From assembly GCF_900324485.2 (NCBI RefSeq), contig NC_046634.1, positions 6,837,501 to 6,901,500 of the forward strand: 64,000 nucleotides of DNA. The letters are read 5' to 3'. The translations under genes and the position numbers were made by a program. The stretch is from Mastacembelus armatus (Eukaryota > Chordata > Actinopteri > Synbranchiformes > Mastacembelidae). Shown here in pieces: positions 49,560-61,588 of the stretch; position 1 is the stretch's first letter; each line of letters begins with the position of its first letter. The notes beneath the pieces are model-generated. The model was given only the letters and a program-made list of their open reading frames with translations, ran no database searches and was not told the origin of the DNA.

Positions 49560-52100
49560 ATGACAATGCTGCCCATCCTGATAGTGAGCTGCCTACTGCT
49601 AAGAGGTAAGGCTAATCTGACAGGACAGATATGATACGAGTTAAATTACAGTGATGAGATTTCCTTAATGTCCGTGAACATGCCAGGGGGATGTTTGTTT
49701 TTTGTTCTTTGTACTTGCCGCAGTTGGATAGAGACCCAGGTGGAGATGTGTGATCGTCCTGTTGCCTAATTTGGCGTTGACTACAGCCCATAGTTTAGCA
49801 TTTACCGATAAACTGAGCTAACACCTATAATCTACTTTTTGAGCGACGCTGCATTATGTTTTAAAGCTACATTGATAGATAAAGTTATTTAAGGTAGGGG
49901 ATGTTTAGAGAGCTAGAAGGAGCAGGAAATATGTTATTTTTATTTTGCATGCACTCATTTTATTTATAGATTGACTTTTGTTAGTATCAGAACATGAGAT
50001 TTTCAGATTATTAGTCTTCACCATTTTTTGTTTTGTTTTTTATTTATTTCTTTTTAAGGTTCATCCTCTCAAATCAGCGGATATGGAAACACAACAGCTG
50101 TCTACGGTGAAGAAGCGAGCTACCGATGCGCGGTGGATGATCCAAAAGGTGAGTTTTTTTCTTTAATATTTTACAGTGACTCTGCATATTATTATTCCCA
50201 TTTCTGCCTGGCTCGTTTTGTTTTAAGTGTGTGTGATAATTCCTGTTTTTGATGCAAATGTCTGAGGTGGATTATCATCCTGTTAACAGGTGTGCTGCAG
50301 GTTACATGGCAAAGACTCTTCAACGACGAGTCAATAGAGAACCTGGCCACATACAGTAAGCGCTTTGGACAGCAAGTAAACGAGCCTTATCATGGAAAAG
50401 TGATCTTCACAGAAGCGACTCTCAGCTCGTCATCCATCACGCTGCGCAATGTGACATGGGAAGATGAAAGCTGTTACATTTGCTCCTTCAATGCGTATCC
50501 GGATGGGTCCAAAAGGAAGCAGATTTGCCTCGCAGTGCAAGGTAAATAAAGATATGGGCAGATAAGAAGCCTTTTACAAAATGTAATTCTGTAGAACTGT
50601 TGCTCATGAATTAACTTTCATTTATAATCAGAAAATAAATAAATAAATAACTCATAAATTAATAAAATGTGCCTAATACCGAGTGCGCACATTTGGACTT
50701 TTTTTTTAATTTAACCGTATATAGATATGTAATAATTTATCAGTCAAACAATAACAAATAATATTTGTCAGCCCACAGAATAACTTTTTTTTAAATGATG
50801 ACTTTCTATTCTCCATAAAGGAATATCCAAAGTGAGCACAGCACATGAGCGAGTTTCCAGCAGTGAACATCAAGGCGAAGACATGCAGGTCGTGTTTAAC
50901 TGCTCTGCCACAGGGAAACCAGCTCCAACCATCCAGTGGGACCTTCCCCCCGGAGTCCAGACTTTACAGGAATCCCCAACCACAACAGTAACGAACAGTG
51001 ACAACACGTTTGCGAGCAGCCGCAGCGTCACCCTGCAAATCCCCGCAGGCTGGAGCGGAAATGTGGAGTGTGTGGTGAACAGAGGGATGAGGGGGCAGAC
51101 GCAGGAGAGGATCCCCTTTTCTTCAGCTCCAGGATTTCCTGAGAAAAAAAGTGGTATGAACATCAGTCGTTTCATTTCAGTACCGAGCAGAATGGCAGTG
51201 TTACGTGTGGTGGTGACGCACGCCGCGCTCTGACTCACTGCTTGATAAGCTGAACCGGAGAGTCCCGATATTTATTCTGGTGTAATTCTACGGGGAAACG
51301 ACAGACTTCCTGTTAATCCCTAGTAGTTTAGAAGGAAGTGACTCTTAACGCGGAAATAAATAAACGGTTTAGTTGGTTTTGTTTACTGTTTTGTAGACAG
51401 CCAGTCTGGTTATTGAGACACTGACCCGCCCAGGCTTATTATTCTGCTCTGGTAGAAAACTCCCAGCTTTACTGTTACTGACTGACTGACGGGAATAACC
51501 GTGACATAACTGGTTGTTTGTGTCCCAGATCAGTATCAGTGAAGTAGAATCCCTAAACCCAGGTCGTGCAGCCTTCCTTACCTGAAGGGGGACCAGTTAG
51601 GAACCAGGTCGCCCGCATTGTTATGCAGTTTCGAGATGTGTGATAGGGAGCATTCTCGGGAAGGCACAGTAGATTAAGCTGACTCAATATAAACATGATA
51701 CTGCTGTGACCGGCAGTAGTTACAGTTTCACTTCTGCTTCCTGGCAATTAGCTGTTCAGGGAGGTCAGCATCAAAAAGTAAAAATGCTACCGTGGAAACT
51801 TTCCTTTCTCTTTTATGCAAATGTGTTTTACAGTGTTTCTGCCCTGGCCCACACTAACCATGTCCCGGTGCTCTCTAGAAAACACTCCGCCCCGCTCAGT
51901 GATTGCAGTCGCAGTTGCCGTTCCGCTGTTTGCAGCCTGCGTCATTATTGTTGCTGTATTAAAGAGAAAACGGTATGTTCCACTAGTTTTCTTACACTGA
52001 ATCACTGTGCTGTCATTTTCCTCCTTTTCTAATTAGCTCTTGTCTTTTCCTTGGCAGGTCCGAGAGAAGGAAAATGAATGAAAACGCCGACATACTGTAA
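49560..52100 (+). CDS. CD200 (OX-2)-like membrane glycoprotein, copy A
   Basis: Exons are 49560-49605 (signal), 50059-50148 and 50290-50541 (V domain in two pieces), 50821-51153 (C2 domain), 51879-51972 (TM) and 52058-52100 (tail), giving 285 residues. In mammals CD200 is a ligand that restrains myeloid cells through CD200R. CD200 hallmarks are VTWQRLFNDESIENLATYSK, the motif ESCYICSFNAYPDG with an extra Cys three residues before the F-strand Cys and a partner Cys in the G strand (KQICLAV), and a C2 domain with FNCSATGKPAPTIQWDLPP. The TM core is VIAVAVAVPLFAACVIIVAV, and the short basic tail KRKRSERRKMNENADIL has no tyrosine motif, as in CD200. The V domain is split by an intron between strands B and C, unlike copies B-D. 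A poly(A) signal lies at 52672-52677. Confidence 0.85.
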
Positions 52101-53067
52101 TTATTGTCACTATAACTGTCATCTTTCAGGGAAGTCATACACAGATTAAGCCAAACGCAGTTATACAGCAACCACTTTAGTTTTCTACAGCTGTTGAGCC
52201 CTAATGTTCTCCAGGAGATGCATCGTCGTGGTCCTCACATTTATGTCAGTAGCAAAACTCAGCACTTTAACTTTATGGAGCTTCAGACTAAAAACTGGAA
52301 TGTAAGAAACATGACTAAAGTCTATTATTAGAAAAGTTGCTTCAGTGTTAACTGTTAAGTAAAAGCTTATTTAGATCACATGGAAAATGTTAAGATTGCA
52401 ATAGAAATTGTTTGCATGGGGCTTATCCAACTATTTTCCCAGCACTGTGAGGTAACAGAAATTCCCTGACGTCTAGACAGGGACCACAGCGCCATCTCGC
52501 GGTGGAGAAAGAGAAAACAAGTTGAGATGTTAAAGATAATTTATTTAAAATACGGTGGCAGATGTTAATGTTTATTTGCACTTTGCACTTGTTCTTGCAC
52601 TTTAGTTTTTATGTCATTCAGTTATTTATTGCTTATTCATGCACCAACAATGCACATAATGAACCTCTGACAATAAACTATATTTGTGATTGTAGCATTG
52701 AGCCTGTAGAACAGTTCTGCACTGTCAAACTAACATTTCCCTGCAGTGTGCTTCATGCTCATGTCTTTCACATGAAATATTGTAAAATCTTGTCTGTATT
52801 TATTTTTGAATAGTTATTAAATGTGATGTTTTATTTTTGCAATTTAACCTGTGTACAGTGGTGCTGTGCTCACATCATGCGTTGTCCTTACACATATTGA
52901 TAAAATACTATATTTATACAGGAGCTTGGAGTTTAGTCCAACCTGGAATGTAGAAACATTTTCCTACACCAAAAGGAGGCAGCGTCGCCTCAAACAGGTG
53001 GATTTTTATTTCTAACCTGACCAACCTGTATGAGATTCCTGTTATGGCAGCACAATATCCAGCGAAG

Positions 53068-55480
53068 ATGACACGTGCAGTTATTTATTCCATCTTTACG
53101 TTGGGAGTTTTCCACACAGGTGAGAAAAATGCCTTTTATATGGTCTGTGGAGCAACATTATGAACAGTGGCAGGTACAGTGTTGATTGTGTAGGGTTGAA
53201 GTGATGTTAGATGACTGGGTCAGACCATCTCTCAAACCACAGGTCCTCTCAGGTGTTCCCAGTCTGTAGATTTTAGAAAGGACAGTGAAACCAGGGGCAG
53301 TGCGTCCAAGGCTCGCTGATGATGTGGTCAACTGACTTTGGATTAAACATTTACTTTTCTTTCATCTTTTTCAAAACACTCCACTTTGAATCTTTGTTAA
53401 AAATCGTTGAAAATGAGAAACAAGCTACATATGTTGCTATGAAGGCAAATATTTAGCAGCTATAATCAAAACTTGGAATGTGGAGGCTGTTTAATTTGTC
53501 TAAAGATTATCTCACAACCACACTTCTTACTGCTTTCACATTTTTCTATCACTAAATGATTCATGCTCTTCCGGACAGAAGTATTGAAGCTGACAGATTG
53601 ACAGAAGATGTACAGTGAGCTGTTTGCTGCATTGACTCCTGTGTACACAGTATTAGACAGGTGGTTATAATATTGTGGCTGACCAGTGCATTTTTCCTTA
53701 ATGCTGAAAGCAGCCCTGCAATTTCTGTGTTAGTTGCATAATCAAGTCATATTTTGGGATCTCTATTTTGTACTTCTGTATTGATCAGTGGTTGATCACT
53801 AGCTCTCATCATTACACTGGGTTTATAATAATAATAATGGAAATGCACCACCCTTAGGTTTCCATGCAGGTGTTCCAGCTGTGATCCAAACACAGCAGAC
53901 TGTGGTGGCAGCAGTGGGAGCTGAGGCTCAGTTAAGCTGTCAGCTCCTCCAACCTAAAGATGTTCTTCAGGTCACATGGCAGAAAATGTTACCTGAGGGA
54001 GAGAAGAATCTCGCTACCTACACCACATACTTTGGTCAAAGAGTGAATTCTGGGTTTAAAGATAAATTGGAGTTTAAAGAAGCTGGACTGCAGACTTGCT
54101 CCATAGTTATCAGAAACGTGTCGGATCAGGATGAAGGCTGCTATCGCTGTTTGTTTAACACCTATCCTGATGGTGCTCTGACAGGGAGAACCTGTCTCCA
54201 GCTCTACGGTAAGGACACGGCTTACACTACATGTTTTACCAGTTTAACTGAACATGTTGTGACCTGCTGGTACAAGCTAACATCCTGGGCAAAGTGCATA
54301 ATATCAGAAGCTGATGTCTGTGTAACAACAATTTTCTATTAACTATCTGGTCTGTGCAGAGCTGCATGAGCCCGTTCTGCACATCAGAGAATCAAACTCT
54401 ACTGCAGAGTCAGTCGTGTCCTGCTCGGCCACAGGTCGACCTGCTCCCACAGTAACACTGAAGGTCACACAACGAGACTCCAGCCTCTCTCACCACAACA
54501 CTGTCAGAGTCAACAACATCAACGGTACAGTCACTGTCACCGCTACAGCTGTGCTGTCTGGTTCCCATGACGACAGTGCAGAGGTCGGATGTGCAGCGAG
54601 GGTGCCCCCTGGTCCTCAGGTGGAGGTGGTCATGATGGTCCCTCAGGTCAAACAGACGCCTGCTGATGGTGAGAAACATCCAAAGACACTGATTCATAGA
54701 GTGAGAGTTACTTTATGATCCTGATGGTTACGCTTCTTTTTCCAGGATCTGACAATGAGTCTGAATCTGAAAACAGACATTTCAGTAAGTTCATGTGCAC
54801 ATGCTCTTATGTCATGTCAGTATTTACATGAATTCGGTTTTTGTTTCATAAATGTTCAGTGTCATATAAATATTGTTTCTCTTAATTCTAAAGTGAGGAT
54901 TTTGGTTGTTGTATTGGTCTTGGCTTGTTTTGCTGCCGTCGTCATTGTTCTTCTCATGCAAAAACATAAGAACAGGTACTTTTTTTTTTTTTTTTGACTT
55001 TCTCTTGCTTTCCAATTTGCATCTCAGATTATTAGTTGATAAATGTTTGTAATTGTCTTTAACTCCTCCAGTCTCCCATGCAGTCCCACTGAGATGGACG
55101 AAATGCCTCAAACCAATGAAACAAACAGAAGTAAGACACATTTTATGTTGTCATTCTTCAGTTGCACATACACAAAATTTGTTTAGCCTCCTTCCCTCTG
55201 TTGCATGTAATAATGTCACATTGTAAACCTTCCAACTTGTCTCTATACCTACACATTATTTCTACTGTCATGACTAATCTGGTTGTTGCATAAAGCGAAT
55301 GATGATACATATCATTTCTCTATTTTGCATAATCGTGTGACACGTTCAGAATCACTTAGTTACATAATATTAGTATTGAAACACATTGGGTAAAATGAAA
55401 TATGTTGTTATTGTCTTTGAGGACCCATGAAAGTTTTGGAACAGAGGACATCTCCTGAGAAGAATGAAGTAACACACTAG
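53068..55480 (+). CDS. CD200 (OX-2)-like membrane glycoprotein, copy B
   Basis: Exons are 53068-53119, 53870-54208 (V), 54360-54668 (C2), 54746-54784 (acidic spacer), 54894-54975 (TM), 55072-55130 and 55422-55480, giving 312 residues. An in-frame ATG at 53044 would add eight residues; 53068 is preferred because it starts directly at the hydrophobic signal (MTRAVIYSIFTLGVF). The V domain has VTWQKMLPEGEKNLATYTTY and EGCYRCLFNTYPDG with the CD200-type extra Cys pair. The C2 domain has SCSATGRPAPTVTLKV, so the Trp found in copy A and mammalian CD200 is Leu here. The TM core is ILVVVLVLACFAAVVIVLLM. The tail has no tyrosine. The ectodomain exons and the intron between them are identical to copy C but for one base. 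A poly(A) signal lies at 55826-55831. Confidence 0.85.
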
Positions 55481-56568
55481 CGTTGTCACCTTCAACAGCA
55501 AGACAACCTACTGTTTACAGACTCTTTATAGATCCAGAAGAACCCACATTAACTGTAGTGCCACAGTGGAACCTGAACAAAACAGCATGTTTATCCTGCC
55601 ACTGTCAAAAAACCTGAAATGCCCAAAGAGCATTCAGCTCTCAGTACATCTCTGAGTCGAAGTTAGTCCTGGTTTACTGGTAATGACTTGAACTCCTCCG
55701 GAAAAATGAATATACACTCTAATGTTAATGTTTCAGTGCTATTTCATTTTTTCCCCACCTTTTTATAGCATTTTGTACTTTTTGCACTTTTCTGCACATT
55801 AATTTGAAATAGAATGAAGTTATATAATAAAATGTGATGGTTTGACTCAATTACAGGTTGTGTTTCAAGTAACTGAATTAAAGTAATGCATCATTGGTTT
55901 ATTTCAGTTTCTGATATTAATAAATTACATGTGATTTTTTTATGACAGGAAACATTTCTTCTTTAGTGATTTCTGGACATTTGTATTTATAGTTGGTGTT
56001 TGTCAAACATTCATATTGTGCGTATTTAGCTGTCATGTATTTCCTAATGTGACTTACTGTCAGATTTTCCACATGAAGTTGTACAACATGGTAACTGGAT
56101 ATTGTTGTTTTCAGACGTGTAAGAGTTCAGCATAGGTTTTAATTCAAAACACCTGGTTTAACCCGTTTTTGTGGACTATCAATGTCGGTGAAAGATTTAC
56201 TACTTTTCATTTCCGGATATTAAGTCCAGAAATACCAGACAGCTCATTACGGTGTTTGTAGGTTAACGGAAGGACTTTGGGAGGATCGTACCACTGCGCG
56301 GTGATCTCGGTGCTGTTAATACAGCGTTGGTTAAAAAATAAATAAATAAATACATTTAAAAAAAGATAATATTCCCTATGTAATTTAGTCTTCTGTTTAC
56401 GTGACCTCCCAGTGAAACGCGTTATGTAGTTAAAGTGTGTATTTATTCTTGGAATCAGGTGTTTTTTCTCCTCCCTACTGGAACCTCCCACTGTGACTTG
56501 GTCTGGTCCTTTCATACACCTGAGCTTATCGTCCTGACTTTGAATTTTTTGGCGGGCAGATTTGAAGA

Positions 56569-58596
56569 ATGGCAGACGGTCTACTGCTGTGTTTGCTTTT
56601 TGTTTTGGGACTATTTCCAAAATGTAGGAAAAATAAATAGTGTTGATTGAGTCTATTATATGTTTTAGTTGTTTTTAAAGCTGTTTGTGGTGGACAGGTT
56701 CCTAACACTGCCTGCTTTTATAGTGTTTGTATTAAAGTTACAGTCTGTGCTTTGTGCAACTGCAGCTCGATATGTTGTTTTTCAGTTTACTTATTAGAAA
56801 TGACTGTGTTGATGAGCAGAGGTGTGTTACAGGTGTGCACATACAGGTGAACCCCACATTTCTAACAGATCTTTTTTTTTTTCGTCCATGCAGGTGTTCC
56901 AGCTGTGATCCAAACACAGCAGACTGTGGTGGCAGCAGTGGGAGCTGAGGCTCAGTTAAGCTGTCAGCTCCTCCAACCTAAAGATGTTCTTCAGGTCACA
57001 TGGCAGAAAATGTTACCTGAGGGAGAGAAGAATCTCGCTACCTACACCACATACTTTGGTCAAAGAGTGAATTCTGGGTTTAAAGATAAATTGGAGTTTA
57101 AAGAAGCTGGACTGCAGACTTGCTCCATAGTTATCAGAAACGTGTCGGATCAGGATGAAGGCTGCTATCGCTGTTTGTTTAACACCTATCCTGATGGTGC
57201 TCTGACAGGGAGAACCTGTCTCCAGCTCTACGGTAAGGACACGGCTTACACTACATGTTTTACCAGTTTAACTGAACATGTTGTGACCTGCTGGTACAAG
57301 CTAACATCCTGGGCAAAGTGCATAATATCAGAAGCTGATGTCTGTGTAACAACAATTTTCTATTAACTATCTGGTCTGTGCAGAGCTGCATGAGCCCGTT
57401 CTGCTCATCAGAGAATCAAACTCTACTGCAGAGTCAGTCGTGTCCTGCTCGGCCACAGGTCGACCTGCTCCCACAGTAACACTGAAGGTCACACAACGAG
57501 ACTCCAGCCTCTCTCACCACAACACTGTCAGAGTCAACAACATCAACGGTACAGTCACTGTCACCGCTACAGCTGTGCTGTCTGGTTCCCATGACGACAG
57601 TGCAGAGGTCGGATGTGCAGCGAGGGTGCCCCCTGGTCCTCAGGTGGAGGTGGTCATGATGGTCCCTCAGGTCAAACAGACGCCTGCTGATGGTGAGAAA
57701 CATCCAAAGACACTGATTCATAGAGTGAGAGTTACTTTATGATCCTGATGGTTACGCTTCTTTTTCTAGGAGTGTGAATCTGAAAACAGTAATCGAGTTT
57801 GATCTGTTGTTGTTTTCACTTGTTGAGTCGTTTTTCATCTTTGTTGTAGATTTCACCTTGATAATTGTGCTGCTTGTGGTATTCGGCTGTTTTTGTGCTG
57901 CTGTAGTCAGTGCTCTGCTTCTACTAAAATCCCAGAACAGGTAATTTTCAGTCTATCTTGTTATCATGCTAATGATTTACGGACAGTAAGGGGCTACACA
58001 GAGCATCTAAAAATAGATATTTCCTGACAAAACCCAGAAATCAATAACTGATAAATGTCTGTTCAGCACTGACCTTTGCCCCTTTTTTCCTCAGTCTGTG
58101 TAACAAAGACCCTGAAAAGAACAAAACACCACGAAAAACAACCAAAGATCCTGACAAGTAAGAAGCTTGATATTATTTACTTGCAGAGGTTCATTATTTA
58201 GGACTTATTTCTATGATGATTCTGTCTTCTCTGTTAAATTTGTTAGTTATTTGCTTACCTACCATCTTGTAACTGTGCCTCCCAAACAAATGTGTGATAT
58301 AGTAACGAAGCCAAATCTGACCCTTCACATTTTTTTATCCAGTGTACTCATAGTTAGCACGTTTATCTATGTATTTCAGCAATACATATATGTGACATAA
58401 TGTATTATTGAGTGGAAATTGTCTTGTTTTTGTCTGAAGGGCCCAAACACCTCTAATCGAGCAGGGCAATGAGCTGGTCAGGCAACGGCAGTCTGCTAAG
58501 AAAAGTCCACAAAGCCACCACACAGAACGGTCACATTTGACAGCAAAGTGTCAGCGACAACTATTTGCCCAAACTCAACCAATCAGTGGTACATAA
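56569..58596 (+). CDS. CD200 (OX-2)-like membrane glycoprotein, copy C
   Basis: Exons are 56569-56623 (signal MADGLLLCLLFVLGLFPK), 56894-57232 (V), 57384-57692 (C2), 57850-57940 (TM), 58095-58157 and 58440-58596, giving 337 residues with all phases closing. V and C2 match copy B except for one base (His to Leu, VLHIRE to VLLIRE). The acidic spacer exon of copy B is decayed here: its remnant at about 57770 would give an early stop. Exon 3 therefore joins the TM exon directly, which keeps frame. The TM core is LIIVLLVVFGCFCAAVVSAL. The tail is long, basic and tyrosine-free, unrelated to that of copy B. This is probably a ligand or decoy with a copy-specific anchor; function is inferred from the family. 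Confidence 0.8.
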
Positions 58597-61588
58597 TAAT
58601 GCACAAGACAAGCTGCTTTCATAAGTCTGTGATAAGAAATAAGAGTTTTATATTTAGACATTTAGACATTTATAGGAAAAAAAATGAATTGGCCTGTAAA
58701 GCAGCATATTTGGTCCGAGTTCAGAGGTCGGCTACAAAAGACTTTGCTCTAAAACTTCACAAGGAGTCTGGTGTTTCCAATCATTTGTTGTAAGTATGTT
58801 AAAGAAAAAAAAACATCAGTGTCTGCTGACTCTGGATTACAAAGTTAGATACATGTCATCCATCAATCAATACTAGACAGGAGTTTTGTCAAAATGTGAA
58901 TGGATGCAGCTTCTGACTCACTGGCTGCTCTGCATTAACAAAGAGTGAAAGTTATAGCCTCAAAATACTTATACAATTCAAACTAACACTTGTTGACTAA
59001 CTCAAAAGTCAAATGACAAAATTTTAAAATGTTGATTATTTAGGCCTCACATTTCAGACTACACATAAAGCAAAAAGAGGTGCCAAAATAAAACAACTGT
59101 TTAAGTTTTGCTAAAACCAGTAAGGATGTTTTCTAACTGACTGAAATGTCAAAACCATAAAAAACAAGGATCTCCATGTGTTATATAATAAAATTACAAC
59201 ATATGCTGAATTAACACGACTCATGATGATTTAATGAACCAATTAATGTTATATATTGTGATTTCCTGTTGCTATAAGACTCAAAGGTGTTTTTTTCACA
59301 TTTATAAGCTAGAGAGTGCCAGGTACAGCACATTAACATGTTATAGTGCAAGTAGATTTGGAAAAGTGATGATAAAGGGAGCTATGATTATAAGTGCTTT
59401 ATGCCATCGTTTGTTTTTCAGTAAAGTTTCAATCCAAAACCGTCTCTGCTGCAGATTTTCAGCAGCAGTTGTGCCACATGGCCACTGGATGTCCCTGTTT
59501 CTTCAGGTGTTATGTCTGAGGAAGCGTAGAGGCGGTTCAGGAGAGCAGGCATTCGAATGAGGCGGCAGGAACTCAGTGGTGGATCGGAGCTTAATGTGGA
59601 AACCATGGATTTTTCTGTGCCAGTTTCATGTTACCTGTAGAACAGGGAGCATCTTAGTTACTGGGAGTAAAGTTTCTGTTTAGTGGACTGTCAGCTGGTA
59701 AGTTTGTCTTATCATGAATGTTTTAGTTATTGCAGCATTGAAGTTTGTAGTAGTTGTGAGTTATATGATCCCTAATCCAGGAATATCCACATACCTACAG
59801 TCAGTTTGCCAAACTCTTGATGATTTTCTACAGTGTAGGGTTCCTTCTATTAATTCATGCACCTATTACAAATATATTAATTACTCAACTTTAATTACTA
59901 TAATGTGATTAAGTTATAGCTTTGCTATGAAATATTTACCTTGTTTGTTTTCCTAACATAAAAATAGCAATATGTAAAATGTGATGAAAGTGACCAAATG
60001 GGAGTTAACGCTGACTTTTCACATCAAAAGCTTTTAGTTATGTTTTTATCAGTACTCTTTTCAAGAAGGTTCAAATAACATCTGTCTCCTGTGACTGAAA
60101 CAGCTGTGCAAAGAGCAATAATGTCCAGTGCACATCTGGATGTAGAGCTACGTTTTAGGATTTAGGTTGCCAGCCTGTTCTCACTCTGTCTTTTGGTGGA
60201 CCTGAAATGTTCTCTGAATAAGATGAATTTGTGGTTAAAGAATTTTAGCTTCAAATAGGATGAAAAATATATTGAAAATTAATGTTTTTCTTAAATTACA
60301 TGCAAATTCACTTGCATAATATCAGTGACTTTTAGAGTTATGTTAGGCAATTTCTACTGGAGTTTCACATTCAAAAGCTACAGTTGGTTGAATAAATTAG
60401 ATTTGTTGCTGCGTTATGTCTGATAGTGGGCTACTATAAGTTGGGTTTTTGTAGTGGAAAACTGATTTAACTGTTGCCCGACAGGAGCAGGCTGCATGTT
60501 TGACGCCAGATGCTTGGAACTGTAAAAGAACACCCATAAACCTCTGAGGTCTGGACCTGGTCTGTCTTGTGGTTTAATTGGGTTTCTCTCTTTCAGCAAG
60601 TCCACTTTACTTGTAGAGTCTGATCAAAGGCTAGTTTATGTGTGATTCCTGCTGTTTCCATCTTTTTGTCCAGGATGTGGAATGCTGATGTGGTGCCAGA
60701 TTTACAGCAGCATCTTTCTATTGTGCCTCCTAAATAACAAGTGGGGAGCTTTACCACAATGTAATGTTCAAAACCAACCAACCGCAGGGCTCAGCTGGTG
60801 TCTGCACCAGAGCACACACACCCTCTGCAAAGTTACAAACACACACGTTGTGATCACCTTAGTGACTAATGTCTTCTAATCCCATATTGCATCACTATGT
60901 GGCCACTATAATTTCGGTGAGGCTGGAATTTAAGTATCAATTGTGAAATGTTTAGGCTTGATGCTGTCTAGACTTCAAAGTGGCAGCTTGTTTTTTTAGG
61001 GGATGATTATGGGCTTACCAGGGAAGGAGTGCGTGCTGTGGATCCACATCCACATGTAAAAAGTCCCGTTAGATCCCAGGTGATGTTTCTTGAATCAGCA
61101 GTTGTTGTTGTTGATGCTTACAACTTGCAATTCCATGGTGAGAACTTCTAAAGTGAAGTGAGCGCACTATTAGATGCACAAACGTTCCTAAAGAGTTACT
61201 CACGTTTTTTGCACTAAGCAACGAGTGTAATCTACTGATGCTCAGGCAATGCTGTCACTGCTGGTGTAATCCTCTGGCTGCATCTTTCACATTACAGCAA
61301 ACAATGTGCCAGTAAGATGCAGCTGCAACTGTGCTGACCATCAGCCACTCAACAAGTCAGAACACAGGACAGCGTACAGAGGTACGTCACTATCACAGCC
61401 TCTCAGTTCATATTTAACACCTTTATGTAGCCACAAGCTCTCTGAAGTGCTTAGTGCTGAGATTTCACAGTGGGTTTTAGATTATGTTTGTATCTGTTTA
61501 AGCTCTCAGACAGTGGTTGTGTTTGCAGCTGCAGCCTGGATGTGATACTAGGTCAGCGAGTGAGTTGGTAACCCTGCTTCAGTGTGCG
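58597..61588. other. Intergenic region between CD200-like copies C and D
   Basis: AT-rich sequence with no recognised coding exon. A segment with good splice borders but no usable frame (61298-61381, donor GTACGT) could be a 5'UTR exon of copy D. Nothing else was seen. Confidence 0.45.

Noticed and set aside
53881-54342. CD200-like V exon as a 153-residue stand-alone protein
   Set aside because: The frame runs through a good donor (54209) into the intron. The same applies to the copy at 56905-57366 and to the set 1 V exons that read into their introns.
54410-54697. Minus-strand frames antisense to the C2 exons of CD200-like copies B and C
   Set aside because: Shadow frames of conserved coding exons. 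They are identical in both copies only because the exons are.
59234-59560. 108-codon frame between CD200-like copies C and D
   Set aside because: No signal, Ig or TM pattern and no splice-consistent neighbours. Regarded as chance.
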